From Flavobacterium resistens (GTDB lineage Bacteria > Bacteroidota > Bacteroidia > Flavobacteriales > Flavobacteriaceae), in NCBI RefSeq assembly GCF_900182645.1, contig NZ_FXTA01000008.1, forward strand, positions 37,041-101,040: DNA of 64,000 nucleotides. The letters run 5' to 3'. The notes below the pieces were generated by a model that was given only the letters and a program-made list of their open reading frames with translations, made no database searches and was not told the DNA's origin. Shown here piece after piece: positions 44,649 to 53,528 of this stretch. Both the position numbers and the translations under genes were made by a program. The first letter of the stretch is position 1. Every line of letters starts with the position of its first letter.

Positions 44649-45752
44649 ATGAAAAAAATTATTTACATCACATTTTTATTTTTCAGCATTTTATCTTTTG
44701 GGCAAATTGGAGACCCTACTCCACACTTAGATAATGAATATCCTCCTCCGCCCCCTGGTTACCAATGGGATTTTTCGAAAAAACCATATAAAAAAATAAC
44801 AAAATTTGAAGGCAACAAAATGGTTGATGAATTTGATTCAATAGGCAGACCTATTTCAAGAAGTGTTTTTTGGAATCACGTAACTGAAAGTACACTTACA
44901 AAATATAAAGGTGATCAGATTGTTGAATTCACGAGAAAACAAATCTATAATCTCGATGAAACAGGAAAAAAAATAAACGACGATGTAATAATTACCACTA
45001 CACTAAATCTAGATGATAAGGGAAAAATTATTGATGGAAAAACAGTTAGTTTATCAAAAGATGGTAGTTTTAAAACAACTGGATATCAATATTATGACAA
45101 TAAAAACAGATTAGTAACAACTAAAGATTATACAGGAGCATATGTTGATAATTTCTATTATTCGGGTAAAAATTTAATTCGAAAAGAAGAACTACATCAA
45201 ATTAATGCAAACACAAAAACTATTGTTGAGAGAATTTACAAATACAATAAAGACAACCAAATTGTTTTTTCTGAATCAATCAGGAGCATTTTTAAAGACA
45301 ACATATTAACAGAGAAAAAATCTTCTGGTACGGTTGAACAGGAATATAAAAACAAATTAGTGGTAAAAAAAGTTTTAAAAGGCAATTCAGAAACCATTGA
45401 GAGAAATTATACTTATGATAATAATAAAAACCTAATTACTTTCATTGAAATAGAAAAGAACAGTGAGGGCATGGTAACATCTCAAACGAAACGAACAAAG
45501 AAGTATGAAAACAATATTTTAGTATATTCGGATTTACAAGATGGTTTAAGTACTCAAAAAGATGGCTTTAGTTTTACCTACTATTTTCATTCCGATAATG
45601 ATTCGTTAGCAAAAGCAGAAACTTCTGACGATAGAGGAAATTTAAAAACGGAGTATTTTTATAATGAATACAATCATTTAATTAAAATCTTAACCTCTTT
45701 TTCTAATAAATCTTCGCAAAGTAAAATTTTATATGAAATTGAATATTTTTAA
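44649..45752 (+). CDS. Exported protein with YD/RHS-like repeats
   Basis: 368 residues from the ATG at 44649. The earlier in-frame ATG at 44619 would displace the signal peptide, so it is not chosen. After the signal (ending SFGQ) comes a proline-rich stretch (PPPPPGY). Beta-hairpin repeats follow (DEFDSIGRPISRSVF, NLDETGKKINDD, YYDNKNRLVTTKDYTG, NYTYDNNKNLITFIE), similar to short YD/RHS-like repeats in Bacteroidetes secreted proteins. No toxin domain is visible. Function unknown. Confidence 0.7.
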   Translation: MKKIIYITFLFFSILSFGQIGDPTPHLDNEYPPPPPGYQWDFSKKPYKKITKFEGNKMVDEFDSIGRPISRSVFWNHVTESTLTKYKGDQIVEFTRKQIYNLDETGKKINDDVIITTTLNLDDKGKIIDGKTVSLSKDGSFKTTGYQYYDNKNRLVTTKDYTGAYVDNFYYSGKNLIRKEELHQINANTKTIVERIYKYNKDNQIVFSESIRSIFKDNILTEKKSSGTVEQEYKNKLVVKKVLKGNSETIERNYTYDNNKNLITFIEIEKNSEGMVTSQTKRTKKYENNILVYSDLQDGLSTQKDGFSFTYYFHSDNDSLAKAETSDDRGNLKTEYFYNEYNHLIKILTSFSNKSSQSKILYEIEYF

Positions 45753-45795
45753 AAAAGAAAATCAATAAAGTATAAAACATAACTATATTTTAAAG

Positions 45796-45826
45796 AAGCT
45801 GTTCAATTTCTGGACAGCTTTTTTTG
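45796..45826 (+). terminator. Terminator after the YD-repeat protein gene
   Basis: AAGCTGT / ACAGCTT stem, extended by further pairing, with an approximately 11-nt loop and a run of T residues (45819-45825). Confidence 0.8.
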
Positions 45827-45894
45827 TTTAAATCCATTATCATTTTGGATTTAAATCATTATTAATAAACCTTTTAAATTGTAACTTTATTAGT

Positions 45895-45930
45895 TTAGCG
45901 AGATCCCTTTTTCTGATGGCATATTTCTTG
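45895..45930 (+). promoter_or_regulatory. Sigma-54-type promoter candidate with TTAGCGAGAT motif
   Basis: TGGCAT (45917-45922), 5 bp, TTG (45928-45930) fits WGGCAY-N5-TTG. The predicted start near 45941 leaves a leader of about 29 nt to the ATG at 45970. TTTAGCGAGATCCC (45894-45907), related to the activator motif at 34194 and 53407, lies only 22 bp upstream of the -24 element. Confidence 0.5.
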
Positions 45931-45969
45931 AAAAATAATAATCATTATTAACTAATTAAATCTTTAATC

Positions 45970-46650
45970 ATGAAAGTTACTTATTATGGACATTCTTGTT
46001 TTTCTGTTTTTACAAATGGAAAACATATTCTTTTTGATCCCTTTATTACCCCGAATGAATTAGCCAAAGAAGTTGATGTTGATAGCATAAAAGCAGATTA
46101 TATTTTTATTTCTCACGCGCATTATGATCATATTTTAGATGTGGAGCGAATTGCAAAAAATACCGGCGCAAAAGTGCTCGGGAATTTCGAAATCTATAAT
46201 TGGTTATTAAAACAAGGAATTGAAAACGCACATCCGATTAATCCGGGCGGAAAGTTTGACTTTGATTTCGGAACTGTTAAGTGTGTGATAGCGCAACATC
46301 CGAGCAGTTTTATGGATGGTTCTTACGGAGGAATCGCCTGCGGTTTTGTACTAACCACGCTTGAAGGAAATTTTTATTACAGCGGCGATACAGCACTGAC
46401 TTTAGATATGCAAATTATTCCAAAATTCACAAAACTTGACTTTGCTGTTTTCCCAATTGGCGACGGACTTACAATGGGATTTGAAGAAGCAATTGAAGCT
46501 TCAAAACTTGTGGGTGTGACTAAAATTTTAGGCGTTCACTACGACACTTTCGGTTTTATTGTAATGGATCATCAAAAAGCTTTTGATGCTTTCAAAAATG
46601 CAAATCTTGAACTTTATTTACCAAAAATTAATACTACAATTGATTTATAA
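45970..46650 (+). CDS. UlaG-like metal-dependent hydrolase (UPF0173, MBL fold)
   Basis: 226 residues, cytoplasmic. MKVTYYGHSCFSVFTNGKHILFDPFIT, canonical metal motif SHAHYDH, VIAQHPSSF, YYSGDTALTLDM and GVHYDTFGF are the signature of UPF0173 enzymes. All metal ligands are present, unlike the MBL protein at 30763. The physiological substrate of the family is not established. The gene stands alone, with a sigma-54-like promoter upstream and a terminator downstream. Confidence 0.9.
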   Translation: MKVTYYGHSCFSVFTNGKHILFDPFITPNELAKEVDVDSIKADYIFISHAHYDHILDVERIAKNTGAKVLGNFEIYNWLLKQGIENAHPINPGGKFDFDFGTVKCVIAQHPSSFMDGSYGGIACGFVLTTLEGNFYYSGDTALTLDMQIIPKFTKLDFAVFPIGDGLTMGFEEAIEASKLVGVTKILGVHYDTFGFIVMDHQKAFDAFKNANLELYLPKINTTIDL

Positions 46651-46670
46651 TTTGAGGTGTTTTCATAGTT

Positions 46671-46704
46671 ATATTTCGCTAAATAAAATCTTTTAGCGAA
46701 ATAT
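46671..46704. promoter_or_regulatory. Perfect inverted pair of TTTAGCGAAATAT motifs
   Basis: ATATTTCGCTAAA (46671-46683) and TTTAGCGAAATAT (46692-46704) are perfect reverse complements 8 bp apart. Each is identical to the candidate activator motif found upstream of the sigma-54-like promoters. It lies between convergent genes. It may be an activator tetramer site acting at a distance, or just a hairpin. A separate real terminator lies downstream. Confidence 0.5.
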
Positions 46705-46763
46705 CATTATGACTAAAATGCAAAATTAAAATCCATAAAAAGATTTATGAAAAAATTTCATAA

Positions 46764-46796
46764 AAAAAGGAATAGCAGCTGAAACTATTCCTTTTT
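46764..46796. terminator. Bidirectional terminator between convergent genes
   Basis: Perfect 12-bp stem AAAAAGGAATAG / CTATTCCTTTTT with a 9-nt loop between the UlaG-like gene and the minus-strand hydrolase. Confidence 0.85.
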
Positions 46797-46852
46797 AGCA
46801 CATAATATCATTTTTAGAAAATTACTATGCGAGATTAAATTCTAAAATTCTA

Positions 46853-47689
46853 TTAAGTGTATTTTACAAAGTTTATAATTTGTTTTGAAGTAAGTTCCGG
46901 ATATTGATGCTGTGGTGCATGCCCTGTTCCGGAATGAACAACCAGTTGAGCGTTTGTCATTTGATTAAAAAATGAATACCAATTTTCTACCGCAAAACTG
47001 ATATCATGATCGCCACAAATAATCAAAATTGGTGTTTTAGTTTTTTTGATTTGTTCTCTAAAATTTAAAACGTCTTCTCTAAATCCATCACCTCCGCCAA
47101 AATACAATTGAAAAACATCCATCGTAGAAGGAATTTTTGCAACATCAATTTTTTTATGAATTCTGTCGTGTGAAGCCTTTGCAGCCAATTTGCTGGACTC
47201 AGATTTAGGTTCGAAGAATAAAACAATTTCATCTTCAAAATCATTTATTGGTTTTAAAGCCGCATCATAAAAAGCTTGTTCAATAGGAACTTCATTTTTC
47301 CCTGGAGGATTTGTTCCAACTAAAACCGCATGAGTTACCAAATTAGGATATAACAAAGTTGCCGCTTGTGCCACCAATCCGCCATAAGACCAACCTAGAA
47401 CCACAATTGAATCTATTTTCAAAATATCCGCAAGGTCTTTAATATCTTTAGCTACAACCGTTATATCTGGAGTCAAACTACCTGTAGAAGAGCCAATTCC
47501 TGAATAATCAAATACAATAACATTGAATTTTTTCGACATTGACGCAATAAATAGCGGGTCCCAGGTGTCGAGCGTTCCTCTAAAACGGTTTACAAAAAAT
47601 ACTGCTTTTCCTTTCCCGTAAGAGCGATAAGCAATTTTACGATCGCCTAAATCGGCAAAACGTGTCTCTGCATCATAAATTTTTTTCAT
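46853..47689 (-). CDS. Alpha/beta hydrolase
   Basis: 278 residues, no signal peptide. AVFFVNRFRGTLDTWDPLFIA, FDYSGIGSSTG, elbow LGWSYGGLVAQAA (Ser nucleophile), ICGDHDISFAVE (acid) and HSGTGHAPQHQYPE (His) define a standard esterase/lipase-type hydrolase. The usual oxyanion HG is replaced by NR in VNRFRG. It diverges from the 47979 hydrolase gene across a 289-bp control region. Substrate unknown. Confidence 0.85.
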   Translation of the reverse strand: MKKIYDAETRFADLGDRKIAYRSYGKGKAVFFVNRFRGTLDTWDPLFIASMSKKFNVIVFDYSGIGSSTGSLTPDITVVAKDIKDLADILKIDSIVVLGWSYGGLVAQAATLLYPNLVTHAVLVGTNPPGKNEVPIEQAFYDAALKPINDFEDEIVLFFEPKSESSKLAAKASHDRIHKKIDVAKIPSTMDVFQLYFGGGDGFREDVLNFREQIKKTKTPILIICGDHDISFAVENWYSFFNQMTNAQLVVHSGTGHAPQHQYPELTSKQIINFVKYT

Positions 47690-47810
47690 AATTATAATTT
47701 AAAGATTGGTATCAAAATAATTCTTTCCATATGGGACAGGCAAAGATTAAACCAAAACACAAAATACTGAATAACAACGACTTTACAATCAACTAGCGTA
47801 TTTGCAATTA

Positions 47811-47920
47811 TGATATTTCAATAATAAAAACTTCTTTTTAACGACATTTAATAACTACAAAGCTTTCACCGACAAGGAAGCTTTAATAATCAATGCTTTA
47901 CAAAAGAGGCATTCCTTTTG
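47811..47920 (+). promoter_or_regulatory. Sigma-54-type promoter candidate with degenerate activator motifs
   Basis: AGGCAT (47907-47912), TCCTT, TTG (47918-47920) fits WGGCAY-N5-TTG; leader about 48 nt to the ATG at 47979. TTAACGACATTT (from 47838, 69 bp upstream) is a weak form of the TTAGCGAAATAT motif, and the reverse complement of 47811-47824 (TTATTGAAATATCA) is another. This is the weakest of the four sigma-54-like sites. Confidence 0.4.
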
Positions 47921-47978
47921 TTTTAATTATTTAAACCACTTCCGCTTTTCTGAGAAATAATCTTAAAGATCAAATAGT

Positions 47979-48761
47979 ATGTATTTATCTAATAGCAAAA
48001 CGATTATGTTTATTACAGGGGCATTTATAAGTCATTCCTGCTGGGAAGAATGGATTATTTTTTTTGAAAATAAAAGATATAAAACGATAGCGCCACCCTG
48101 GCCTTATAAAAATGAGACTTCAGAAACTTTACGCCAACACCCAAATCCAAAAATCGCCGCTATGCGACTAAATGATGTATTGAATTATTATATTGAAATC
48201 ATCGAAAAACTTCCCGAAAAACCAATTCTTATTGGACATTCTTACGGAGGTCTTTTGACACAATTATTGCTTCAGAAAGATTTGGGCTATGCCGGAATTT
48301 GCATTAACTCTATTCCGCCAGGAAATTTAACTTATTTCAATTTTTCTCTTCATAGAAAGATTTGGAGTACTTTAGGTTTCTTTAATTCTAAAGAGAAAAC
48401 CAATTTAATATCGTTTAAAAAATGGCAATATCACTTAGCGAACCATATGTTTTTTGAAGAACAAAAAGAGACTTATGAGAAATTAGTAATTCCGGAATCG
48501 CAATTCATTTTTTGTGATATTTTTTCTGATTCTGCTAAAATCGATTTTAAGAAAAAACACGCTCCACTTTTATTTTTAGCTGGTTCAGAAGATAATTTCG
48601 TTCCGGCTTCCATTCAACGTTCTAATTTTAAAAAATATAAAAACATCCACTCTATTACTTGCTATAAAGAATTTCAGAATAGCAATCATTTGGTTTTAAA
48701 ACAATATCATTGGGAAACCATTGCCGAATTTATTGCCGAATGTCTCGAAAAAATCGGTTAA
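47979..48761 (+). CDS. Alpha/beta hydrolase (ITGAF subfamily, copy 2)
   Basis: 260 residues. Clearly paralogous to 26965-27753: TIMFITGAFISHSCWEEW, PPWPYKNETSETLRQHPNPKIAAMRL, elbow LIGHSYGGLL, AGSEDNFVPASI, and His in NSNHLVLKQYHWE. Its last four bases overlap the end of the convergent sigma-54 activator gene, so no terminator separates them. Each ITGAF copy lies within a few kilobases of a sensor kinase/sigma-54 activator pair. Confidence 0.87.
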   Translation: MYLSNSKTIMFITGAFISHSCWEEWIIFFENKRYKTIAPPWPYKNETSETLRQHPNPKIAAMRLNDVLNYYIEIIEKLPEKPILIGHSYGGLLTQLLLQKDLGYAGICINSIPPGNLTYFNFSLHRKIWSTLGFFNSKEKTNLISFKKWQYHLANHMFFEEQKETYEKLVIPESQFIFCDIFSDSAKIDFKKKHAPLLFLAGSEDNFVPASIQRSNFKKYKNIHSITCYKEFQNSNHLVLKQYHWETIAEFIAECLEKIG

Positions 48762-50731
48762 CTAATTTCTCTCTTTATTTCCAGTTTTTTTATTTTAGAA
48801 TTTAAAGTCGAAGGATGAATATCTAAAATCTCAGCTGCACCGCCCGCTCCAGAAATTTTTCCGTTGCATTTTTTCAGAATGTATAAAATATAATCTCTTT
48901 CGTTTTCTAAAATGGTTTTTATCGAAAAGGATTCCGAAACTTGTTCAGGATGCATTTTTGAAGACATTGAAAGCTCAATCTCTTTAATTGTATTTCCGTC
49001 AGTCAGCAAAATAGCACGCTGCATAACATGTTCCAATTCCCTGATATTTCCGGGCCAATTGTAATTCATAATTTGCTGCAAGGCAAAATCAGAAAGAATT
49101 GGCGCTTTTCTGCCCATTTTTTCACTGTAGATTTTTATAAAATGATTCGCCAAATCCGGAATATCTTCTTTTCGTTTTTTCAATGATGGAACCATAATCG
49201 GGAAAACATGCAAACGATAATATAAGTCCATTCTGAATCTTCCTGCGGCAACTTCTTCTTCGAGATTTTTGTTAGTCGCGGCAATGATTCTAACATCTAT
49301 TTTTAACGATGACATTCCACCAACGCGTTCAATTTCTCGTTCTTGTAAAACACGCAACAATTTCACTTGAAGTTCTAACGACATCTCTCCTATTTCATCT
49401 AAAAAAATAGTTCCGCCATCAGCCAATTCAAATTTACCAATTCTTCTATCTGTTGCGCCTGTAAAAGCACCTTTTTCATGACCAAAAAGCAATGATTCAG
49501 CCAGATTTTCGGGAATCGCGCCACAATTAATTATTACTAAAGGTTTTTCTTTTCTTGGAGATAAAGCGTGAATACTTTGCGCTATTTTTTCTTTTCCAGT
49601 GCCACTTTCGCCTAAAACCAAAACCGAAGTATCAGAAGGCGCCACTTTTCGGATATAATTGAAAACCGAAATCATCTGCGAACTGTTGCCAATAATTCCT
49701 TCAAAACCTTCAGAAATATGTACAGGTTTTGCACTTTTAATTTCTGCTTTATTTACAGGCAAGCTGACATCCTGTTTTGAATAAATTCTATTGATAAATT
49801 GAGAGAAAGTATGTTCAAGGGAATTAAGCAATTTTAAATTTTCCTGAGAATAAATATTCAAGTTTCGACTGTAAAAAGTGAAATAAAAACTTTGAATACT
49901 TGCTATAGAAACGGGAAAAACCAAATAAGATTTTATTCCAAAATTGTGGGCAATCAACGCTTTTATTGGCGCTTCCTGAAAATTATTTATCAGTGATTCT
50001 TCGCTGTAAATAATAGGCTCTTTGTCAATTTTTGATTTTCTATACGTTTCATCAAGCTCTTTTTCAGAAACTACGGCAATTTGTGAAAGCTTTTTTGCAT
50101 CAATAATTTGATACAAATCGATGTTTTTGCGAATAATTCCCAGTTTGTCATAATGTGTTGTCGTGGCAAAACCAGTTTCTAAATAATCAAATGGAATATA
50201 AGTCTGAATTATTTTAGCAAAAGCCAACAATTTATCTTCGTTTTTTTCATTTGAATTTATGATTTCGGTAATTTCTTTTTGTAATTGAAATTGCTGCATC
50301 AATTGTGATTCCAGACTATATTGCTGCCGATAAAATGCAATTTCCAAAGTCGTTAAAACATCTTGATCACGAAATGGTTTTACAATAAATCCGTATGGAT
50401 GAGTAGTCTTCGCCTGATCCAAAATACTTTTACTTGAATTAGCCGAAATAAATATAAAACCTATGTATTTTTCTTTAAGATAGTAAGCCAGTTCTATTCC
50501 GTTTCGACTGCCTTTCAGCATAATGTCCAGGAAAACTAAATCGGGTTTATCAATCTGAATTTGTTCTAAAGCCTGCTCAACCGAACGTGCGATTCCCGTT
50601 ACTTCATAGTTTGCCTTTTCGAGAATTAACTGTAAATCATGTGCTTCAATAAATTGATCTTCTACAATTAAAATTCTTTTTTTCAATCCTGAAGTAACAG
50701 TTTCATATCCGTTATCGGCAGTCTTTTTCAT
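48758..50731 (-). CDS. NtrC-type sigma-54-dependent response regulator (second paralogue)
   Basis: 657 residues with the same architecture as 24792-26741: receiver (Asp69 in FLDIMLKG, Lys in IVKPF), GAF-like linker, AAA+ domain with GESGTGKE near 373, canonical GAFTGA, Walker B IFLDEIGEM, and a Fis-type HTH (HPSTLNSKIKKLEIKR). It is transcribed divergently from its probable kinase at 50937 and converges with the 47979 hydrolase gene. The linker and HTH differ enough from the first copy to suggest different signals and perhaps different sites. Confidence 0.93.
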   Translation of the reverse strand: MKKTADNGYETVTSGLKKRILIVEDQFIEAHDLQLILEKANYEVTGIARSVEQALEQIQIDKPDLVFLDIMLKGSRNGIELAYYLKEKYIGFIFISANSSKSILDQAKTTHPYGFIVKPFRDQDVLTTLEIAFYRQQYSLESQLMQQFQLQKEITEIINSNEKNEDKLLAFAKIIQTYIPFDYLETGFATTTHYDKLGIIRKNIDLYQIIDAKKLSQIAVVSEKELDETYRKSKIDKEPIIYSEESLINNFQEAPIKALIAHNFGIKSYLVFPVSIASIQSFYFTFYSRNLNIYSQENLKLLNSLEHTFSQFINRIYSKQDVSLPVNKAEIKSAKPVHISEGFEGIIGNSSQMISVFNYIRKVAPSDTSVLVLGESGTGKEKIAQSIHALSPRKEKPLVIINCGAIPENLAESLLFGHEKGAFTGATDRRIGKFELADGGTIFLDEIGEMSLELQVKLLRVLQEREIERVGGMSSLKIDVRIIAATNKNLEEEVAAGRFRMDLYYRLHVFPIMVPSLKKRKEDIPDLANHFIKIYSEKMGRKAPILSDFALQQIMNYNWPGNIRELEHVMQRAILLTDGNTIKEIELSMSSKMHPEQVSESFSIKTILENERDYILYILKKCNGKISGAGGAAEILDIHPSTLNSKIKKLEIKREIS

Positions 50732-50890
50732 AAGTGATTATTTTTTGTCTTAATATTGCACTTAATTAATTGATACAAAAATAGTTAATTATCGCAATTA
50801 AAATGTTCCGTTTTCAAATTTAGATAAATAAAAATCATATTTAATATTAATTTTCATATAATTTTTCAACAATCGATAGTTGTTTGTGTA

Positions 50891-50898
50891 TATATTTG
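50891..50898 (+). promoter_or_regulatory. -7 element TATATTTG of the second kinase gene
   Basis: Perfect TAnnTTTG, 39 bp upstream of the ATG at 50937, implying a leader of about 30 nt. Confidence 0.6.
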
Positions 50899-50936
50899 TT
50901 AATCCAAAACTTACTAAAATTTAATTCTAATCAACC

Positions 50937-53372
50937 ATGAAACTTTTGTACTCTTTTTGTCTGTTGTTTATTATTACAATTAATTCTGAAGCGCAAAATC
51001 ATCCGGCTACTGCAAATTATGATTTAAAAAAGAAACGTTTATTAATTCAAACTTGTTCTACTTATTTATATAATTCCAATCAAGGATCAATTGATGCTGA
51101 TAGCTCCGTAGTTTTGACATGCAAGGCTTATAAACTTCCGGTAGCTTTAGCTTATGACGAAGGCTTCAATGATGGTTCGTATTTAATTGGAAATGATTTA
51201 ATCGAAAAAGGAAATGTTCATGCTGCGAAACAACTTTTTGTAAAATCAAAAGGGGTAGATAAAATCAAATTGGCTTTGCAATTGGGGATTTTTTATTTAT
51301 TTAAACCATTTGCAATACCAGACGATATTAATAATGCTAATCTTTATATTTCTGAGGCAATAAAAATCAGCAATGAATTAAAAATAAAAAAGTGGCAACA
51401 TCAGAGTTTGATGCTTTTGGGGAAATTTTACTTCCAAATCAATAATTATCCTGAAAGTAAAAAATGCTTTTCACAGGTTGTAGAAGAATGCCGAAAACAA
51501 AAAGACAAAACAATATTAGCAGATGCATTACTAAACCAGGCAACCTATCAATACGACCTCGATCCAGAAAAAGAGAAAATCCTAAAAGAAGTAGAATCAC
51601 TATATGCAGACTTGGGATTTGAAGAAAAAAGAATCGAAGCAAAAATGAAGTTGTGCACCATTTATTTCTGGCATGGAAAAATTAATGATGCTAAAAAAAT
51701 ACTCTACCAAAACATCGCTGATATGCGAAAAATTGGCTTCAGACAACAGCAATATGGAGAAACAACAATTTCATATATAGAAGGCGTTCAATTCAATATG
51801 AAAAGTGCGTTTTATTATGCTTTAAAAAGTGTAGAAACAATGGAAAATACAAAAGACTACACCTTTGCTGATATTTTTTATATGCGATTGGGATTAATCT
51901 ATTTAAATATGGGGCATACTGATGAAGCTTCAAAAATGGCTGAAAAAAGTATTAAATATGGTCAAAATGTTTTTAATAGTGGTAGTTGGTACAAAAGTTT
52001 TGTAACTGCCGCAGCATCTTTATCAATGAAAGGAAAAAATAAAGAAGCAATCGAATACATGAATACAGTTACAAGCAAATTTACGCCTCCAAATAACTTT
52101 GACAAAATGCTAGTTAATTTTGCATACGCCAACTGTTATGCGAGAATTAAAAATTACGGTATAGCCGAAAATTATTTCGAAAAAACTGCCGAAGCTGCAG
52201 ACGCTCTAGATTCACCTCAAACCTATCGTGATGTGTGCAATAGCTACTCGTCTATCGCTTTGTTTTATGCTAACCGAGCTGATTATAAAAAGACACAATT
52301 TTATATAGATAAAATAAACACATTGTCAAAAAAATACAATAAAAGCTTTGGTACTGAAGCATTTTATATGTCTTTATATAAATTAGATTCGGTCAATGGC
52401 AATTTTAAATCTGCTTTAATAAATCATAAGATCTATAAAAAATTTAGTGATTCACTTGTTGATTATGCCAAAAACAGACAAATTGAAGAACTAAGAATAA
52501 AATATGAAACCGTAAATAAGGAACAGAAAATCAAACTCTTGAATCAGGAAACTGACTTGCAGGAAAACGCATTAAAAAAATCAAAATTATTAAATACGCT
52601 TTCTATCTGGAGCTTAGTTTTGTTACTAATTACAATTGCATTATTGTATAACAGATATCGTTTGAAACAAAAAAACAATGCTGAATTAGAACTGAAAGAA
52701 AAAGAAATCAACCAAAAAAACATCAATTTAAGACATTTATTGGATGAGAAAGAATGGCTTTTGAAAGAAATTCATCATCGTGTAAAAAATAATCTGCAAA
52801 CTGTTATTAGTCTTTTAAATTCGCAATCGGCTTATTTAGAAAATGATATGGCATTGTCTGCGATTAAAAATAGTCAGCACCGAATTCATTCCATGTCTTT
52901 GATTCATCAGAAATTATATAATTCTGAGAATATTTCGACCATCAATATGCCTAATTATATTAAGGAATTGGTTGAATATTTAAAGGAATCTTTCTCGCTT
53001 GGTCAAAGAATCCGTTTTGAATTAAAAATTGATCCGCTCGAACTTGATGTTGCACAGGCTGTTCCAATTGGACTTATTTTAAATGAATCGATTACAAATG
53101 CAATTAAATATGCTTTTCCAGACGATAGAACCGGAATGATTTACGTAACTCTCGAAGCTATTTCTGAAAACAAATATTTATTAACCATTGCCGATAACGG
53201 CGTTGGATTTGATGTTAATATCAGCGCCAAGAAAATCAATTCTTTCGGATTGAGTCTGATAAAAGGTTTAAGCGACGATTTAGAAGCTTCCTTTTCTATG
53301 GAAAATAAAAACGGTACCATCTTTAAAATTGAGTTTTCAAAAGAATTTCCAATCAATGAAAAAAGAAGATAA
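50937..53372 (+). CDS. Sensor histidine kinase, TPR + HisKA_2 (second paralogue)
   Basis: 811 residues. Signal peptide (about 1-19), a long extracytoplasmic TPR-repeat array (about 90-510; for example LLGKFYFQINNYPESKKCFSQV), a coiled coil, and one transmembrane segment near 553-572 (LNTLSIWSLVLLLITIALLY). A HisKA_2 domain with EIHHRVKNNLQTVI (His 613/614) and HATPase with NESITNAIKYAFP, ADNGVGFDV and FGLSLIKGL complete it. It is about 275 residues longer than the first copy because of extra TPRs. It is divergent from the second sigma-54 activator and presumably phosphorylates it. Confidence 0.9.
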   Translation: MKLLYSFCLLFIITINSEAQNHPATANYDLKKKRLLIQTCSTYLYNSNQGSIDADSSVVLTCKAYKLPVALAYDEGFNDGSYLIGNDLIEKGNVHAAKQLFVKSKGVDKIKLALQLGIFYLFKPFAIPDDINNANLYISEAIKISNELKIKKWQHQSLMLLGKFYFQINNYPESKKCFSQVVEECRKQKDKTILADALLNQATYQYDLDPEKEKILKEVESLYADLGFEEKRIEAKMKLCTIYFWHGKINDAKKILYQNIADMRKIGFRQQQYGETTISYIEGVQFNMKSAFYYALKSVETMENTKDYTFADIFYMRLGLIYLNMGHTDEASKMAEKSIKYGQNVFNSGSWYKSFVTAAASLSMKGKNKEAIEYMNTVTSKFTPPNNFDKMLVNFAYANCYARIKNYGIAENYFEKTAEAADALDSPQTYRDVCNSYSSIALFYANRADYKKTQFYIDKINTLSKKYNKSFGTEAFYMSLYKLDSVNGNFKSALINHKIYKKFSDSLVDYAKNRQIEELRIKYETVNKEQKIKLLNQETDLQENALKKSKLLNTLSIWSLVLLLITIALLYNRYRLKQKNNAELELKEKEINQKNINLRHLLDEKEWLLKEIHHRVKNNLQTVISLLNSQSAYLENDMALSAIKNSQHRIHSMSLIHQKLYNSENISTINMPNYIKELVEYLKESFSLGQRIRFELKIDPLELDVAQAVPIGLILNESITNAIKYAFPDDRTGMIYVTLEAISENKYLLTIADNGVGFDVNISAKKINSFGLSLIKGLSDDLEASFSMENKNGTIFKIEFSKEFPINEKRR

Positions 53373-53406
53373 TTGAATTGACGAAATCTCACTAATTTAA
53401 ATCACT

Positions 53407-53450
53407 TTAGCGAAATATAGCGCTTTTGAATGCTTAGAAAAAGCGCTAAA
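53407..53450 (+). promoter_or_regulatory. Candidate activator site with adjacent inverted repeat
   Basis: TTAGCGAAATATAGC begins at 53407, 71 bp upstream of the -24-like element at 53478, the same spacing as at 34194/34265. It overlaps an inverted repeat TAGCGCTTTT (53418-53427) / AAAAGCGCTA (53439-53448). Confidence 0.6.
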
Positions 53451-53477
53451 CACCATGAATTAGGTAGTTTATTGGCA

Positions 53478-53492
53478 TGGCATATTAATTGG
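53478..53492 (+). promoter_or_regulatory. Sigma-54-type -24/-12 promoter candidate
   Basis: TGGCAT-ATTAA-TTGG. It is 13/15 identical to the site at 34265-34279. The predicted start near 53503 gives a leader of about 26 nt to the ATG at 53529. Confidence 0.55.
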
Positions 53493-53528
53493 TTTCTTAA
53501 AGAAAATTAACGCTAAAAACCATTTATT

